A stretch of 45,049 nt of DNA from Pelomyxa schiedti. Lineage: Eukaryota; Evosea; Pelobiontida; Pelomyxidae. Shown piece by piece: positions 23,225 to 33,017 of this stretch. The notes under the pieces were generated by a model. The model was given only the letters and a program-made list of their open reading frames with translations. It had not been told where the DNA came from and ran no database searches. Made by a program: the position numbers and the translations under genes. Numbering within the stretch: position 1 is the first letter of the stretch; each line of letters opens with the position of its first letter. The stretch spans positions 3,823-48,871 of the forward strand of contig JAHLWZ010000782.1 in the NCBI GenBank assembly GCA_020536535.1, in the 5' to 3' direction.

Positions 23225-24204
23225 ATGATAGAGGCGGAGGGACAACAACAAGCACATCCGGCACAGCCCCAACTACAATCACAACACATGAGGCAGCCAC
23301 CCGAACCGAGCCGCGACGACCTGCACCGCCGCGGCCTCAGGATCGACAGGGCCGCCTTTGCCGTGTTCGTGATCTGCGCTGTGGCCTTCGTAGCCAGTCA
23401 GATACACGTCCTGAGCCAGGCCAACACCGCCGCCCACCACAGGGTGGTCACCGCGGCCACGAGCGACGCTGGGCCCAGTCGATGGGGTTGGTTGTCCGGA
23501 GCCAGATCGCCCGTGCCATTCCCCCCCTATGCTGAGCTGCTCGTGATCCACACCGAGTATGGCGCTAATGAGGCCGCGGCTCGTGCCTGTGAGTATGATT
23601 ATGGGTGTAGGCAGAAGAAGAGGGCTGGTGTTGCTGGGCCTATTTCTGGCACTGCTGTTGATGTCGATGATGGTGGCGAGATTGGAAGTGGGATTGTGAG
23701 GGCCGGGAGGGCTGGTGATGGTTTGGCCAGAGGTGACAATGATGAGAATAGAGTGGGGAAAGTACAGCGGCAGCAAGGCGATGGCGCTGAGGACAGAGAC
23801 AGGATTGGTTATGCACCGGCACTTGATGATGATGGGGTGTATAGGGAGGTGCAGCGGGAACAAGGGGTGGTGGGGAAAGCCATAAAGAAGACAGCGGAGA
23901 AGGTGAAGGAAGAAGTAGGGAGGGCTGTTGAGAGCTTGGAGGAGAGCGTGGATAGGACAATTGGCAAGGCAGAGGAGAAGATATGTGACCAAGTGTGCAA
24001 GGAGAAAGCTGGGGACGGATTGAATCCAAAAGATACAAATGAAGATTCCCAGGGAGCACAAAGAAGTGCGCAGGAAGCGGGGAGATTGGGTGGATATCTT
24101 ACGGAAGATGAAATAAGGCAAAGTATGTGTAACCATTCCCGAAATGAAACTAATTTTCCTCAATAGGGTTCCACACATGGGCTAAAGAAATGAAGCCGCG
24201 TTAA
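23225..24204 (+). CDS. Signal-anchored protein with long amphipathic helix
   Basis: Exon 1 runs from ATG 23225 to 24121 and joins through GTATGT..CAATAG (phase 1) to a short last exon ending at TAA 24202-24204. The protein is about 310 residues. A Gln/Pro/Arg-rich N-terminus leads to one hydrophobic segment, RAAFAVFVICAVAFVASQI, at about residues 43-61, typical of a type II anchor. A luminal or external part with Gly/Asp/Arg-rich linkers follows. Near the C-terminus is a charged heptad or 11-residue-type helix (KAIKKTAEKVKEEVG, then RAVESLEESVDRTIGKAEEK) like that in LEA proteins or apolipoproteins. It has a Cys pair (ICDQVCKEK). The family is not recognised. The antisense frame 23279-24178 is also open but reads as a shadow. 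The helix could bind membranes or self-associate. Confidence 0.72.
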
Positions 24205-24242
24205 GAAGCGAAACAGAAAGAAGATCCGTTGAGTTTTTTTGT

Positions 24243-25792
24243 TTAGAGTAAGAAAAGCAAAATAAGAACAGCAACAATGAGAACTGCAATCAGTAGTTTG
24301 ATGATGAAGTAGCGTTCCTTCCGGACTTCCTCGTATTCTTTTTCTATAATGTCATGTGTTTGGTCGACATGGTGTGAGGCCTCCTCAATGTTGTCATCAA
24401 TCCTACATCGGGTTAAGTTGGCCGGAACTTGTTCGACTTTAATACCTTCTAACCATCTCGCCTTGCTCTACAACCAAGTGTGCTATTTTGGAATAAGAAA
24501 CGGGAAAAGGAAAAAAACGGGATCACCTATTGTTTGGACAGTTCTGTTCACATCGCGGAGGTAACCCTCTACTTGGAACTAAGTTTCGCTGTAATTGGTC
24601 AATATCAAATACCAATTGTATTCATCGCCGTTACTCTGGATGCATAGTAGTCTGTTCTCGAGGTGGTCTGAGAAACGTGGCCAGCTGGAGGAGACTCATC
24701 ACTGTCGCTACTATCTACGCATATACTTACTTGGCCTGCATCACTCTCCGCTGGGCTTCTACTATTTATATGCTGTTACGTTTTGGACCTTTTTTTTCAG
24801 TTTGTTTTCATACTGTAGAAGTCTATGAGGTCCCTCAGTTTGTAACAGCGATCGATGTCTCAGTATTTGTTTTGCCGACAAGTTGTTGTCACCCCACTCA
24901 GAAACTTCTGTGGAAGGTGCGCGAGCTTCAAGCTTGTTTTTTCTTTCCTGTTGTTGCTGGAGAACCTTGAAGAGGGTTAAAGGGTTACACCTGGAGATAC
25001 TATACCTCTGCTCTTGTTCGAAGGATATCCCTGAAGTCGGAAGTAATTGCTTGCATCTGCAGCTGGGAATACGCCACAACGTTTTCAATAAAGCCACAAA
25101 TGCTGTATGTACAAATGCCAGATGCCGGACCACTGGTATGTCGAGATTTCATACGAGTATGTGCAAGCGAGCGAGCTTTTTCTCCCTTAATTTCAACTTG
25201 AATTATATATAAGAAGAAGAATAATTCAATTACCTCTTCAGACATCAGTCGGAGTAATGTGGTGAGGTTCTGAATCTCCTTTTAAGCAGGTCAGATATAA
25301 AAAACATGAAGTCCGGAATCATACAGCTGATATTTGGGCAGTGCAGGCTTCAATCTGTGGGGCCGCCGTATTCTCGTTAAACAAGGATGTGCTGGATTTG
25401 ACCACTGGTAATAAATGTGAGAATATTAGTCAGGAATGATAATTCCAATAACGATTCTTTTTTTATCCAATAGCATTAGAAACATACAGCTTCTGAGCAG
25501 TATCAATTTCTGGTTCACAAGCCTTCCCTTTCCAGCAAATGAATTACAAGCCACCATAAACGGAGCCGGCGTTGATTCAACTAACACAATGTGTGTATGC
25601 GAATGCGATAGAGTGTGCAATGGACCCACCCACAATTGCGCTTGTTGCAGTGGTTGACCCCTTGTTGTTATGTTTGGTAGCCGGCGGTGCACCCAACTTG
25701 GCCTCGGCCAGCAGTGACATGAAGTCTCTCGTCCTATCAACCCCATAATTCACAATTACCGCGTCGCCACTCCCGCTCTCCCACCCCTGCAT
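24243..25792 (-). CDS. Syntaxin-5-like Qa-SNARE
   Basis: Multi-exon gene from ATG 25792 to TAA 24243-24245. The N-terminus has DRTRDFMSLLAEAK, corresponding to the DRT.EF start of Sed5/syntaxin-5. Habc helix segments follow across short introns: SLFNENTAAPQIEACTAQIS, then EIQNLTTLLRLMSEE. A linker of syntaxin-5 type reads VVAYSQLQMQAITSDFRDIL, with an ERKNKLEARAP segment. The SNARE motif near the C-terminus includes EQGEMVRRIDDNIEEASHHV, then a tail anchor IIKLLIAVLIVAVLILLFLL. Qa-SNAREs drive membrane fusion; syntaxin-5 acts in ER-Golgi and intra-Golgi transport. The assignment to syntaxin-5 rests on the N-terminal motif and linker; syntaxin-16 or plasma-membrane types are less likely. Its stop faces the gene at 24204 with only 38 bp between. 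Some middle exon borders were not fixed. Confidence 0.85.
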
Positions 25793-25891
25793 CTCGTCTC
25801 GATGTTTCGAAATTCGCCGAAGAGTGAATCACCCAGAGTCTCCCTCTTGGAAAAAATCGAAATTTGTTGTGGCTTAAGGAGGGTTGCAGTG

Positions 25892-27100
25892 CTAATTTCT
25901 TGTGAAAGTTGCAAGAGCAGCACCAGAGAGGGCGTCATGAAGCACAAGTGGCACATAGGCTGTGGCGGTGAGTCTCATGCTTGCTGTGAGGTCTGAACAC
26001 AACGATGAAAGAGGTACGCTAGGCACAATTCCACTGTTGAAGGAGACAATTTGCTTGTGCAAACAAGGGCAGTGAAAGGAATGAAGAGGCTTCCATAGGT
26101 CAGACACGTGGTACACGTCGAATGTGTCCTCCGTGATGGTGCAAAGGTGTTCTGTTCCCAGTGTGACGACATTATCAACAAACGGCCTTATGAAGCTGTG
26201 AACAACTTCCTTGGTATCACTGTTGTAAACCCTAAACGAACTTGGATGTCGATGAATGGTGAACAGTTTTCCAGTGGCTGCGTTCCACACGGCATCCACT
26301 GGGTGGCCTGGAACACCAAACGTCGTGTAGTAAAGAACACTCTCAGCGTCAAATGTCTCCTGCAGTGCAAGATACCACACGCGCCCCTTGTTCCTTCTGT
26401 TTGTCAACAACACCAGGGTATCCTCACCACCCTTTTCATCCGCAAACTTGCACCCGCACACCACAGTCTTGGTGTTCGGCAATTTGATTGCCCGAACGTC
26501 ATTTTTCTCATCAGTCCTCCACACATACAAGGTGTCATCTTTGCCCATGACAATCCACTTGGAGTTCCACCTCACAAATGACAAACTGTACCTGGAAATT
26601 CCCGCCACTTCCTTACCCCTGCCTTGCTTGTCGACGATAGATAGTTGCCGCTGCCCAATAAGCTGAGATATGACTGCAAACTGATCGCCTTGCAGTGCTG
26701 TAACTACAAAGCTATTTGACCAGTCGCCAGACCCGGGGCTACAGAACGCAGTGAAGCACCCACTGGCCACAACCCCCAATGTCGGTGACAAGTCCATCCA
26801 CACGTGGTCCTTTGCCGAGTATGACCTTGATGAGCCCAGAGTGACAGCCACCCTCCTCGACACTGACACTACCCACTGCCTCCCAAACTCGGCCATCAGT
26901 GCTGCTATCGACGCCATATTGTGCACTGGCCTCACTTCGTGACCACCATCTTTGTTTGTTTCTGCCCCTCCCTCTTCACTCTCACCATTCGAAGCCTGTT
27001 TTCCCCTCCAACAACAACACCTGTGTAATGATGCACATGCTATTGCCAGGAATTGATCCCGGGCATCCAACACAACCCGTATTCTGTCAGTGTTCATCAT
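25892..27100 (-). CDS. ARDQ-family repeat protein, copy 1 (intron-less)
   Basis: Uninterrupted frame of about 402 residues from the Met pair at 27100/27097. The N-terminus holds VVLDARDQFLAIACASLHRC. A charged linker and a short helix (LMAEFGRQWVVSVSRR) follow, then a long strand-rich part with phrases such as SNSFVVTALQGDQFAVISQL, SLSFVRWNSKWIVMGKDDTL and LGTEHLCTITEDTFDVYHVS. These look like beta-propeller-type repeats without the canonical WD signature. The gene at 42066-43232 shares the ARDQ start, Cys-rich turn, helix and repeat style, so the two are paralogues in an otherwise unrelated context. No function is known to me. The ORF extends upstream to 27241, but those residues overlap the Arf domain of the preceding gene, so the start at 27100 is preferred. 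The start codon overlaps the upstream TGA by two bases. Confidence 0.75.
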   Translation of the reverse strand: MMNTDRIRVVLDARDQFLAIACASLHRCCCWRGKQASNGESEEGGAETNKDGGHEVRPVHNMASIAALMAEFGRQWVVSVSRRVAVTLGSSRSYSAKDHVWMDLSPTLGVVASGCFTAFCSPGSGDWSNSFVVTALQGDQFAVISQLIGQRQLSIVDKQGRGKEVAGISRYSLSFVRWNSKWIVMGKDDTLYVWRTDEKNDVRAIKLPNTKTVVCGCKFADEKGGEDTLVLLTNRRNKGRVWYLALQETFDAESVLYYTTFGVPGHPVDAVWNAATGKLFTIHRHPSSFRVYNSDTKEVVHSFIRPFVDNVVTLGTEHLCTITEDTFDVYHVSDLWKPLHSFHCPCLHKQIVSFNSGIVPSVPLSSLCSDLTASMRLTATAYVPLVLHDALSGAALATFTRN

Positions 27101-30100
27101 CCTTCGGAAAAAGGAAAATGATGGAATTCTTGGAATGTGATGGGTAGTGGTGCTGTGCCGAACTGGTCGTTCATAGTGAATTGAGGGTTTTGTGGTCTTG
27201 GTGGTGTTGCACGGGTGTGTTCTAGGGCAGAGAGTAGCCAAAGGAACCCATCGATGAGGCCATCACCGGTAGTGGCACACGAGGGCTGGCACAGCCACAT
27301 TGGGTGTGACATTAGTGCCAGATTATCAAGGTGCAACTGGCGGGACAGCTCATGAGCTCCAACGGCCCCGGGGATGTCCTGCTTGTTGGCTGATTGTGTG
27401 TGTGTGTTAGTTGTGAACTTATGGGTGGTGATTGTTGGGTTGGGCTGGCGATTGATATTTGGTGAGGAAGGTAACTCCCCGCGGTTCGTTTGAAGGGTTG
27501 AGGTACTTGTGGTTATTGTATTGTGGGATTGGCGATTGGGGATGAAACACACACCAAATATTAGAAAGGGGAGACCGCCGAGTCCCGGCTCGTTGGCTGT
27601 CTGATTGGTGTTGGTTACGGTATTATGGGAAAGTGTAGCAGAATACCCGGAATAGTTCGGCTTCTGTCTCTGGGAAACGATAGGGGTCATGGCAGTCCAC
27701 TACCCAAATCACTGCTGATGTTCCGGCATAATCTTGATGTGAATTAGACATACAGTGTTACTGGTGTTTGGGATTTGTTTGTACAAATTCTCCAGAGGGG
27801 GCGAATTTTGTCCGCTGTTCACATGGGTGACAATTTAAAAATGGTAGGAACATCGTAGTATATACCTCCACCAACATCCTTTACAGCCATGAGGGAAAAA
27901 AAAAAAAAGACACAGAGACTTACCCAAACAACGATGTTGATGGCATTCCATTGGATGGTTTCCACATCTGGGATATATAAAAGAAATGTGGATAAAAACC
28001 AGAAACGTACTGAAACCAGTAGTTGGAATGGTGGTGGAAACAGTTCCAAGCCCAATTTTTTGCATTATACTAGTTTTACCTGAAGAATTGAATGCTTCAG
28101 TACACAGCTCTGGGAAAAAAAATGAGTGAACCTGCAGCATCCAGACCGTTGACTATGAACCGGGTTTCTGGTGAGGCCCTTGTTTTGGAAAAAAATGAAA
28201 ACGACTTGGGCAGAAGAGAGGAAAGAAAGGACTGTGGTGGAAGACTGTTCAAAAGCTCGTTTGTTGCTCTGACACCAACATGAGATGCGTGTTAAAGGGT
28301 ATTTACATACGAAGAACAACAAGCACCGCCAGGAACAGAATAGATTTTATCATGAGAAAGGGCAAAGAGATTCTTATAATTCCCGTGGCACCTAAGATAA
28401 TATAAATAACCTGCTGGGGAAAAAAAATAATAGGAGTGATACTGCGAAATCAAGGGCAAGTTCCCCAGTTTCATATATTTTTTTATTGATGTGTCCCAGG
28501 GCTTTGTTATGAACAACTCCTTCCACAACTCATTGTTTGAGCACAGGTCATTGAGAGCGTGGCATGTTTGAGACAAGTGGCACAGAGAGCTCGGACCAAG
28601 ATACTGTAGAATTTGGCTTCATTTCGAATTTGTGTTAAGTGATTTCTTGGTGTGGAATTTACATACAATAGTGTTTCCCCAGGCAAGGTACTGAAATCAC
28701 CTGATAAAAAAAGATGAAGAGTAAGAGACTCAAATTGAAAAAGATGAAAAACCCATCAGACTGCGTGAAGGTGACCTGGGAGTGACTGCGAGTTGTTGTG
28801 GACTTTGAGCGATGCAGGCAGAGTGCAACCATCCGCAGGAAATCTTGATTATCCTTCGGCTTTGCAGGGCTAAAATGACAGTTGGGATATTTCGATTCTC
28901 AAAGTCACCATGTCCTGTTGAAAGTGGGTCTCAGTTTTAAAACATGGATAAACGAACCAAGTTGACCACATTTGTTGGACCCCCAGCTGTATGTGATACC
29001 TGTGTCACCTGCAACTGCGATGGTATGCCCTTGACCAAAGGCACCTCCAGCGGCAATTTGATGTACTCTCGGAATTCCATTGACAAGGGTGGGGATGTTC
29101 CGCTGGGTCAAGTCACCAAGGCCGAGTTGGCCTGTACTGTTGTCTCCAAAGGCAAATAGGTGGCCTGCTTCAGAAACCGCCATTGTGTGATTATCACCAC
29201 AGGCAACCATGTGCGCCCTCTCTGGAAGGAGGGAAACCCTTTCGGGGATGTTCGCTGTAGTCTGTGTTAGAGGGGATCAGAAAATGATAACTGACAGTAG
29301 GAAGTTTTCTTGTGGGAAAGAAGCATACGATTTCTCCCAACCCTAACCGTAGAGGAGATGAGAAAGGAGCAGAAAATAAAGGGAGGAAGAATTAGGAAAC
29401 AGTTACCAAGTTGTCCAAGATTTCCATTTCCCCATGTGAATAGGTCTCCACTTTTGGATATCGCAGCAGTGTGCTTTCCTCCGCAGGAAATAAAAGATAT
29501 TTGTTTGCCTGGGTCAAAGTGACAGAGCGTTAATTTCTCTCTGGAAATGATAAGTGGATTAAGGTTGAAAGAAGCATGGAGCCAGGAGATTACCGGTCTG
29601 TGGTGTCACCAACACCCAGTTGTCCTTTATCATTGCATCCTATTGTATAGGCTTGACCCTGAAATATCACCACAGAGTGCAGACTCCCGCATGCCAATGA
29701 AGTGTACGAGTCATCTGGTTTTTGTGAGTTAAATAGTTAGTATTGTTGCTCTCGTGATTCTTACCCCAGTTCGGTGGATCGATATATTTTGGAAAGCAGT
29801 AACTTGCCCTCACTGCACCCACTCCCACTGGAGTAACATAATAGGTCTTGGACAGCTGGTCCGGATCCATATCCCAGCGTAAAAGAGTTGCATTTGAAAC
29901 AACTGCCCAAGTTGAAAGAGCCCCACAAGCAATCCTATTGAGGCACAGTAGTTGTAGGAGAACACTGAGTTATAAGGGTATAGTGAGTGGATGTACCATC
30001 GTGCCAAACAGAAGTGATCCTGCAGCCACAGTGGTTGGGCACAACAGTGACCTCCACCCCATGACGTTAATTCCCCATTGCACAGTGCTGATGTAACACT

Positions 30101-30455
30101 GGTTATGTTATGTTACCATTCAATAATTGAAGATTAAAATTATGTGAGTGCAGTATATTTTAAAACTAGTGCCTTTATTTTATTTTCTGTTAAATACATT
30201 AAAAGGATGATGGGCGGAACCCAACCTTCCACCGCAAGCAACGTCGCTGGGTTCAAACGACGTCAACGCCTCAACTACTCTCGGAATCGCTTGCCCTCGC
30301 GGTCCATCCTTATGGGTTGGTTGATATCAGCATAATATACACCTGAGGACAAAACGGGAGGGGGTGTTACGCGCACGCGCACCTACCAAGTTGGTCCGAC
30401 CAAGCTGCCCGTGGTCGGCACACCCCCACGTCATCACCTCCTTGCGCCCCGTCAT
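27097..30455 (-). CDS. RCC1-repeat, F-box and Arf-GTPase fusion protein
   Basis: One gene read in frame from ATG 30455 to TGA 27097-27099. RCC1 part (30455-28760): TWGCADHGQLGRTNL, IPRVVEALTSF, GELTSWGGG, YTIGCNDKGQLGVGDTTDR, ISCGGKHTAAISKSGDLFTW, MVACGDNHTMAVSEAGHLF, YSWGSNKCGQLG and ISCGWLHSACIAQ. F-box (28700-28520): LPGETLFQILQYL, SLCHLSQTCHALNDLCSNNE, LWKELF. After a linker comes the Arf domain (28160-27150): FIVNGLDAAGKTSIMQKI, VSTTIPTTGFNVETIQWNAI, VVWDVGGADKIRPLWRIYY, AVIWVVDCHDPYRFPETE, FANKQDIPGAV and CATTGDGLIDGFLWLL. Every join uses GT-AG sites and keeps frame, including the intron (28617-28666) inside the F-box and the one (28080-28131) inside the P-loop. RCC1 propellers can act as exchange factors, F-boxes recruit targets to SCF ligases, and Arfs control membranes. 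Switch II Gln is Ala. Confidence 0.82.
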
Positions 30456-30523
30456 CAAACGAAACGACTTTTTCTTGGAACTGGTTTTTTTTTTCAGTAA
30501 TCTGTCACATTACAAAACAACAA

Positions 30524-31528
30524 TCAAGACCCACCCCTCCAAACATTTGCGTTTGGTGTTTGTGGGGAAAGCCCTGGCATCTGCTGCTGTTGTTGGGGTA
30601 TTTGTGCCCCAGTGTTCATTCGGTTGGGTTGAAGTCCATGTAGATCCTGCTGCTGTTGTTGTGTGGGCAGCAGCCTCTGTGCCAGCATCAGGGCGTTGGC
30701 GATACTGGCAGGATTCGCTGGCCCCATCTGCTGTGAAGTGGTTGTTGTTGTTGTGGCTGCACTCTGGGTATTGTTGCTGTTATTCTTTTGGCGTTGCACA
30801 CCAGTCAGCTTTGCACAGGTAAGGCACACAAGAAATGATGCTAGCTTTGCGTGGGTGGCTGATGTTGCCTGCTGTTGCTGCTGCTGCCTCATATCTGATG
30901 TAATTGAGGTTCCTAATGATTGGCCTGGCGTGGACTGACTTGCAGTCGGAGTCCTTGGCGGCGCCAGTTGTTGCAGTTGCTGTTGTGTCTGCAGTTGCAT
31001 TTGTGGCTGCGGGATGTGTGAGGGTGATGACGTAGGTGGCAACTGCGAGGAAACGCTCCCAGAAAATCGGGATCCCTGAGTCATCATTGGAGTTGTGGTG
31101 CTGTGGCCACTGATCGTGGGGTTACTGGCCGAGTTTATTAGTAAGAAGGGTGGTAGCTGGTTGTTGCCTACACCAAGGGTGTTTTGTAGTACGCCGGGGA
31201 GTGGTGTATACAATGGAGAATTGAGGCTGGGGCTGTTGAGGCCGGTCCTCATATCTCGACTAGAAGTAGAAGTAGTAGTAGTACTGTGAATAGTAGTAGT
31301 TGAGGCGTCAGTATGTTGAGGGCCTTGCCTCACAAGGTGTACTTGTGGGTGCAGGTGCCTCTCAGTTGAAGTTGTTGGATTAGTGCTGCCAATTATGGGT
31401 GATAATGTGTTGATTACACCGACGCGGGGGTCGTCGTCGACCGCAATGGGACAGGCGACGGCATTCGTCGAAGTTGTTGGGCCGGCCGACTGGCGCCGGC
31501 GTTTGTTTGTTGGCTCCTGTGGCATCAT
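30524..31528 (-). CDS. Gln/Thr/Ser-rich probable nuclear protein
   Basis: Frame of 334 residues from Met 31528. The longer frame to 31693 has no better start. The N-terminus carries a basic cluster (EPTNKRRRQS), a possible nuclear signal. The rest is low-complexity: Ser/Thr/Pro-rich, with poly-Gln runs (RQQQQQQ, TQQQQQD, PQQQQQM) and LLINSASNPTIS-like stretches. A short hydrophobic, cysteine-containing piece (KLASFLVCLTCAKL) interrupts it. Such composition is common in transcription co-regulators, but no domain was recognised. It sits 69 bp upstream of the RCC1-F-box-Arf gene on the same strand. Stop is at 30524. Confidence is limited because repetitive CAA/ACA DNA can stay open by chance; the consistent frame and basic cluster favour coding. 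Confidence 0.6.
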   Translation of the reverse strand: MMPQEPTNKRRRQSAGPTTSTNAVACPIAVDDDPRVGVINTLSPIIGSTNPTTSTERHLHPQVHLVRQGPQHTDASTTTIHSTTTTSTSSRDMRTGLNSPSLNSPLYTPLPGVLQNTLGVGNNQLPPFLLINSASNPTISGHSTTTPMMTQGSRFSGSVSSQLPPTSSPSHIPQPQMQLQTQQQLQQLAPPRTPTASQSTPGQSLGTSITSDMRQQQQQQATSATHAKLASFLVCLTCAKLTGVQRQKNNSNNTQSAATTTTTTSQQMGPANPASIANALMLAQRLLPTQQQQQDLHGLQPNRMNTGAQIPQQQQQMPGLSPQTPNANVWRGGS

Positions 31529-31925
31529 TTTATCGGCGGGTAGTGATGGTTCGTTCTCGTGGAGATGTTGTGGGGTTGTGGGGAAACGAGCACGGGGGCA
31601 CACAGGCCTGTGTGCTGTGTATTGGCGATTCGCTTTTTTGTGTGATGTTTTTACTGTTGAGGTATTACTGAGTTTGTACTTCGTGGTAATCAATGGACGT
31701 GCGCCTTTGCACGAAAATGGTCTTTCCGCTACTCCGGAACCTGCAGGAGTTCTGCTGATCAGTGATCTTTAGACCCCCGGGTGAAGGAGAACGAAAGTTG
31801 TGCACAACTGATCAGGATCTAAAGCACTCGGTGGCGACGTGTCTGTGCTGTGGTGTCTGTACTGTTGGAAGGAGTTCCATGTCTGATTAAAGAGGCTCCC
31901 GAAAAAGTAAAATTTTGAGCTCTCA
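31529..31925. promoter_or_regulatory. Divergent intergenic region (397 bp)
   Basis: This lies between start codons pointing away from each other (31528 minus and 31926 plus), so it should hold both promoters and 5' UTRs. A minus-strand frame from 32095 to 31769 overlaps its right part but is antisense to the next gene and shows no family. No clear element was identified. Confidence 0.35.
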
Positions 31926-32868
31926 ATGTCGTGGTGGGGCTGGGCGACCGGGTCATCACCACCGGCCAAGGACACAGCTTCATCTTCAACAACTAAGGGC
32001 CTTGGTTTGTTATTAAACCCATCACCACCCAAATCCGGCTCTGCCGCGCAGGGAACTAGTGCCTCCGGGGCTGCGTCCCCTGCTCCTTCTTGCATTTGCA
32101 GTTGCAGTGGCAGTAGTAGTGACGTGCTTACCAGCTTTGACGAAACAACGCGATGGTGCTACGCCCAGTCACCTGTTGTGGACAACGTTGCGTGCGAGCC
32201 CCCTCACAAACGACCCTCTTGCCGTGTCAGACCCTCCGCCTCTATGGTGGCAGCCGTGCGGGATGTCGATTCCGAAATGCAGCAAGCAAAGGTACTTTGC
32301 CTGTCCAGTAGGAACTTTTGATCAATTTAATTTGTAACTAGCGGGGGTTGCCAAGAGTCTGTAGTAAGATAACGTGCAGGTTTTCTTTGAGGAAATGAGG
32401 GCTTCTATGGTACTCCCTTCTCCTTTTGGAAACAACGCCGAGACATCGACGTCGCCATGCCAGCCGGCAACCCAAGTCTGTACGACTGGGCCCTCGTCCC
32501 CTCTCCCGAAATTTCATGAGGACATGAAAACCATTGCCCTACAAACAAAGCAGCTCCTCGCACAACACCTCCACTACACTCCGCCCTCATCACCATGCTC
32601 CCCGCTCTCGTCGCCAACGCAGCACTCTCTCACATGCCCAAATAATGTCCATATCACACATTCTTCACCAACATCACCTTGCACATCATCTTTCGAATCA
32701 GAATCACCACCACAATCCTCAACATCACCAACGGCACCACCAACACAGCAGCACCCACAATCCGCAATCAGCGGTACTTCTCACCCTTTGACGTCGTTGT
32801 CTCCGTGTTGTGATATTAGCCGTGAATCTGACGAGGACTCTGAGGAGTTCTTCAGTGCCAGTGACTGA
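31926..32868 (+). CDS. Unrecognised Ser/Pro-rich protein with acidic tail
   Basis: Two exons joined in phase 0 (AAG, then GTACTTTG..GTGCAG at about 32291-32379, then GTTTTC) from ATG 31926 to TGA at 32866-32868, about 284 residues. The N-terminus is rich in Ser, Gly, Thr and Pro. In the middle is a basic phrase, PPHKRPSCRVRPS, and a helix spanning the junction (MVAAVRDVDSEMQQAK to VFFEEMRASM). The second exon contains a helix (KFHEDMKTIALQTKQLLAQ), then a long Ser/Thr/Pro/Gln-rich part, and ends with an acidic, serine-rich tail (SRESDEDSEEFFSASD) that looks like casein kinase 2 sites. No known domain was recognised. The conserved-looking helices rather than the low-complexity parts support it as a real gene. 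Confidence 0.62.
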
Positions 32869-33017
32869 AACAAACTTTCAAACAAAAATAGCAAGTAATT
32901 TCTCATCAAAAACTGACGCGTAATCTCGTGAAACGAGTTTGGCATAAAAACATAAAAAAACAATCGGAACGCACGAGGGGACGCACGTCTGTAGGTGCCT
33001 GTGAGTTTGTGTCGCGA

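Noticed and set aside
23279-24178. 299-codon antisense frame opposite the signal-anchored gene.
   Set aside because: It mirrors the plus-strand reading and has no start context or splice logic. The plus strand has an anchor, a helix and a spliced C-terminus.
27101-27241. Longer N-terminus for the ARDQ-family gene at 25892 (start at 27241).
   Set aside because: Those bases code the end of the Arf domain in another frame, and the other family member starts shortly before its ARDQ motif.
30063-30335. Short plus frame (30144-30335) rich in Arg, and a possible T-loop phrase GGGTTCAAAC.
   Set aside because: The minus strand reads as an RCC1 repeat (IPRVVEALTSF, VACGG) in frame with its neighbours, and no tRNA stems pair around the phrase.
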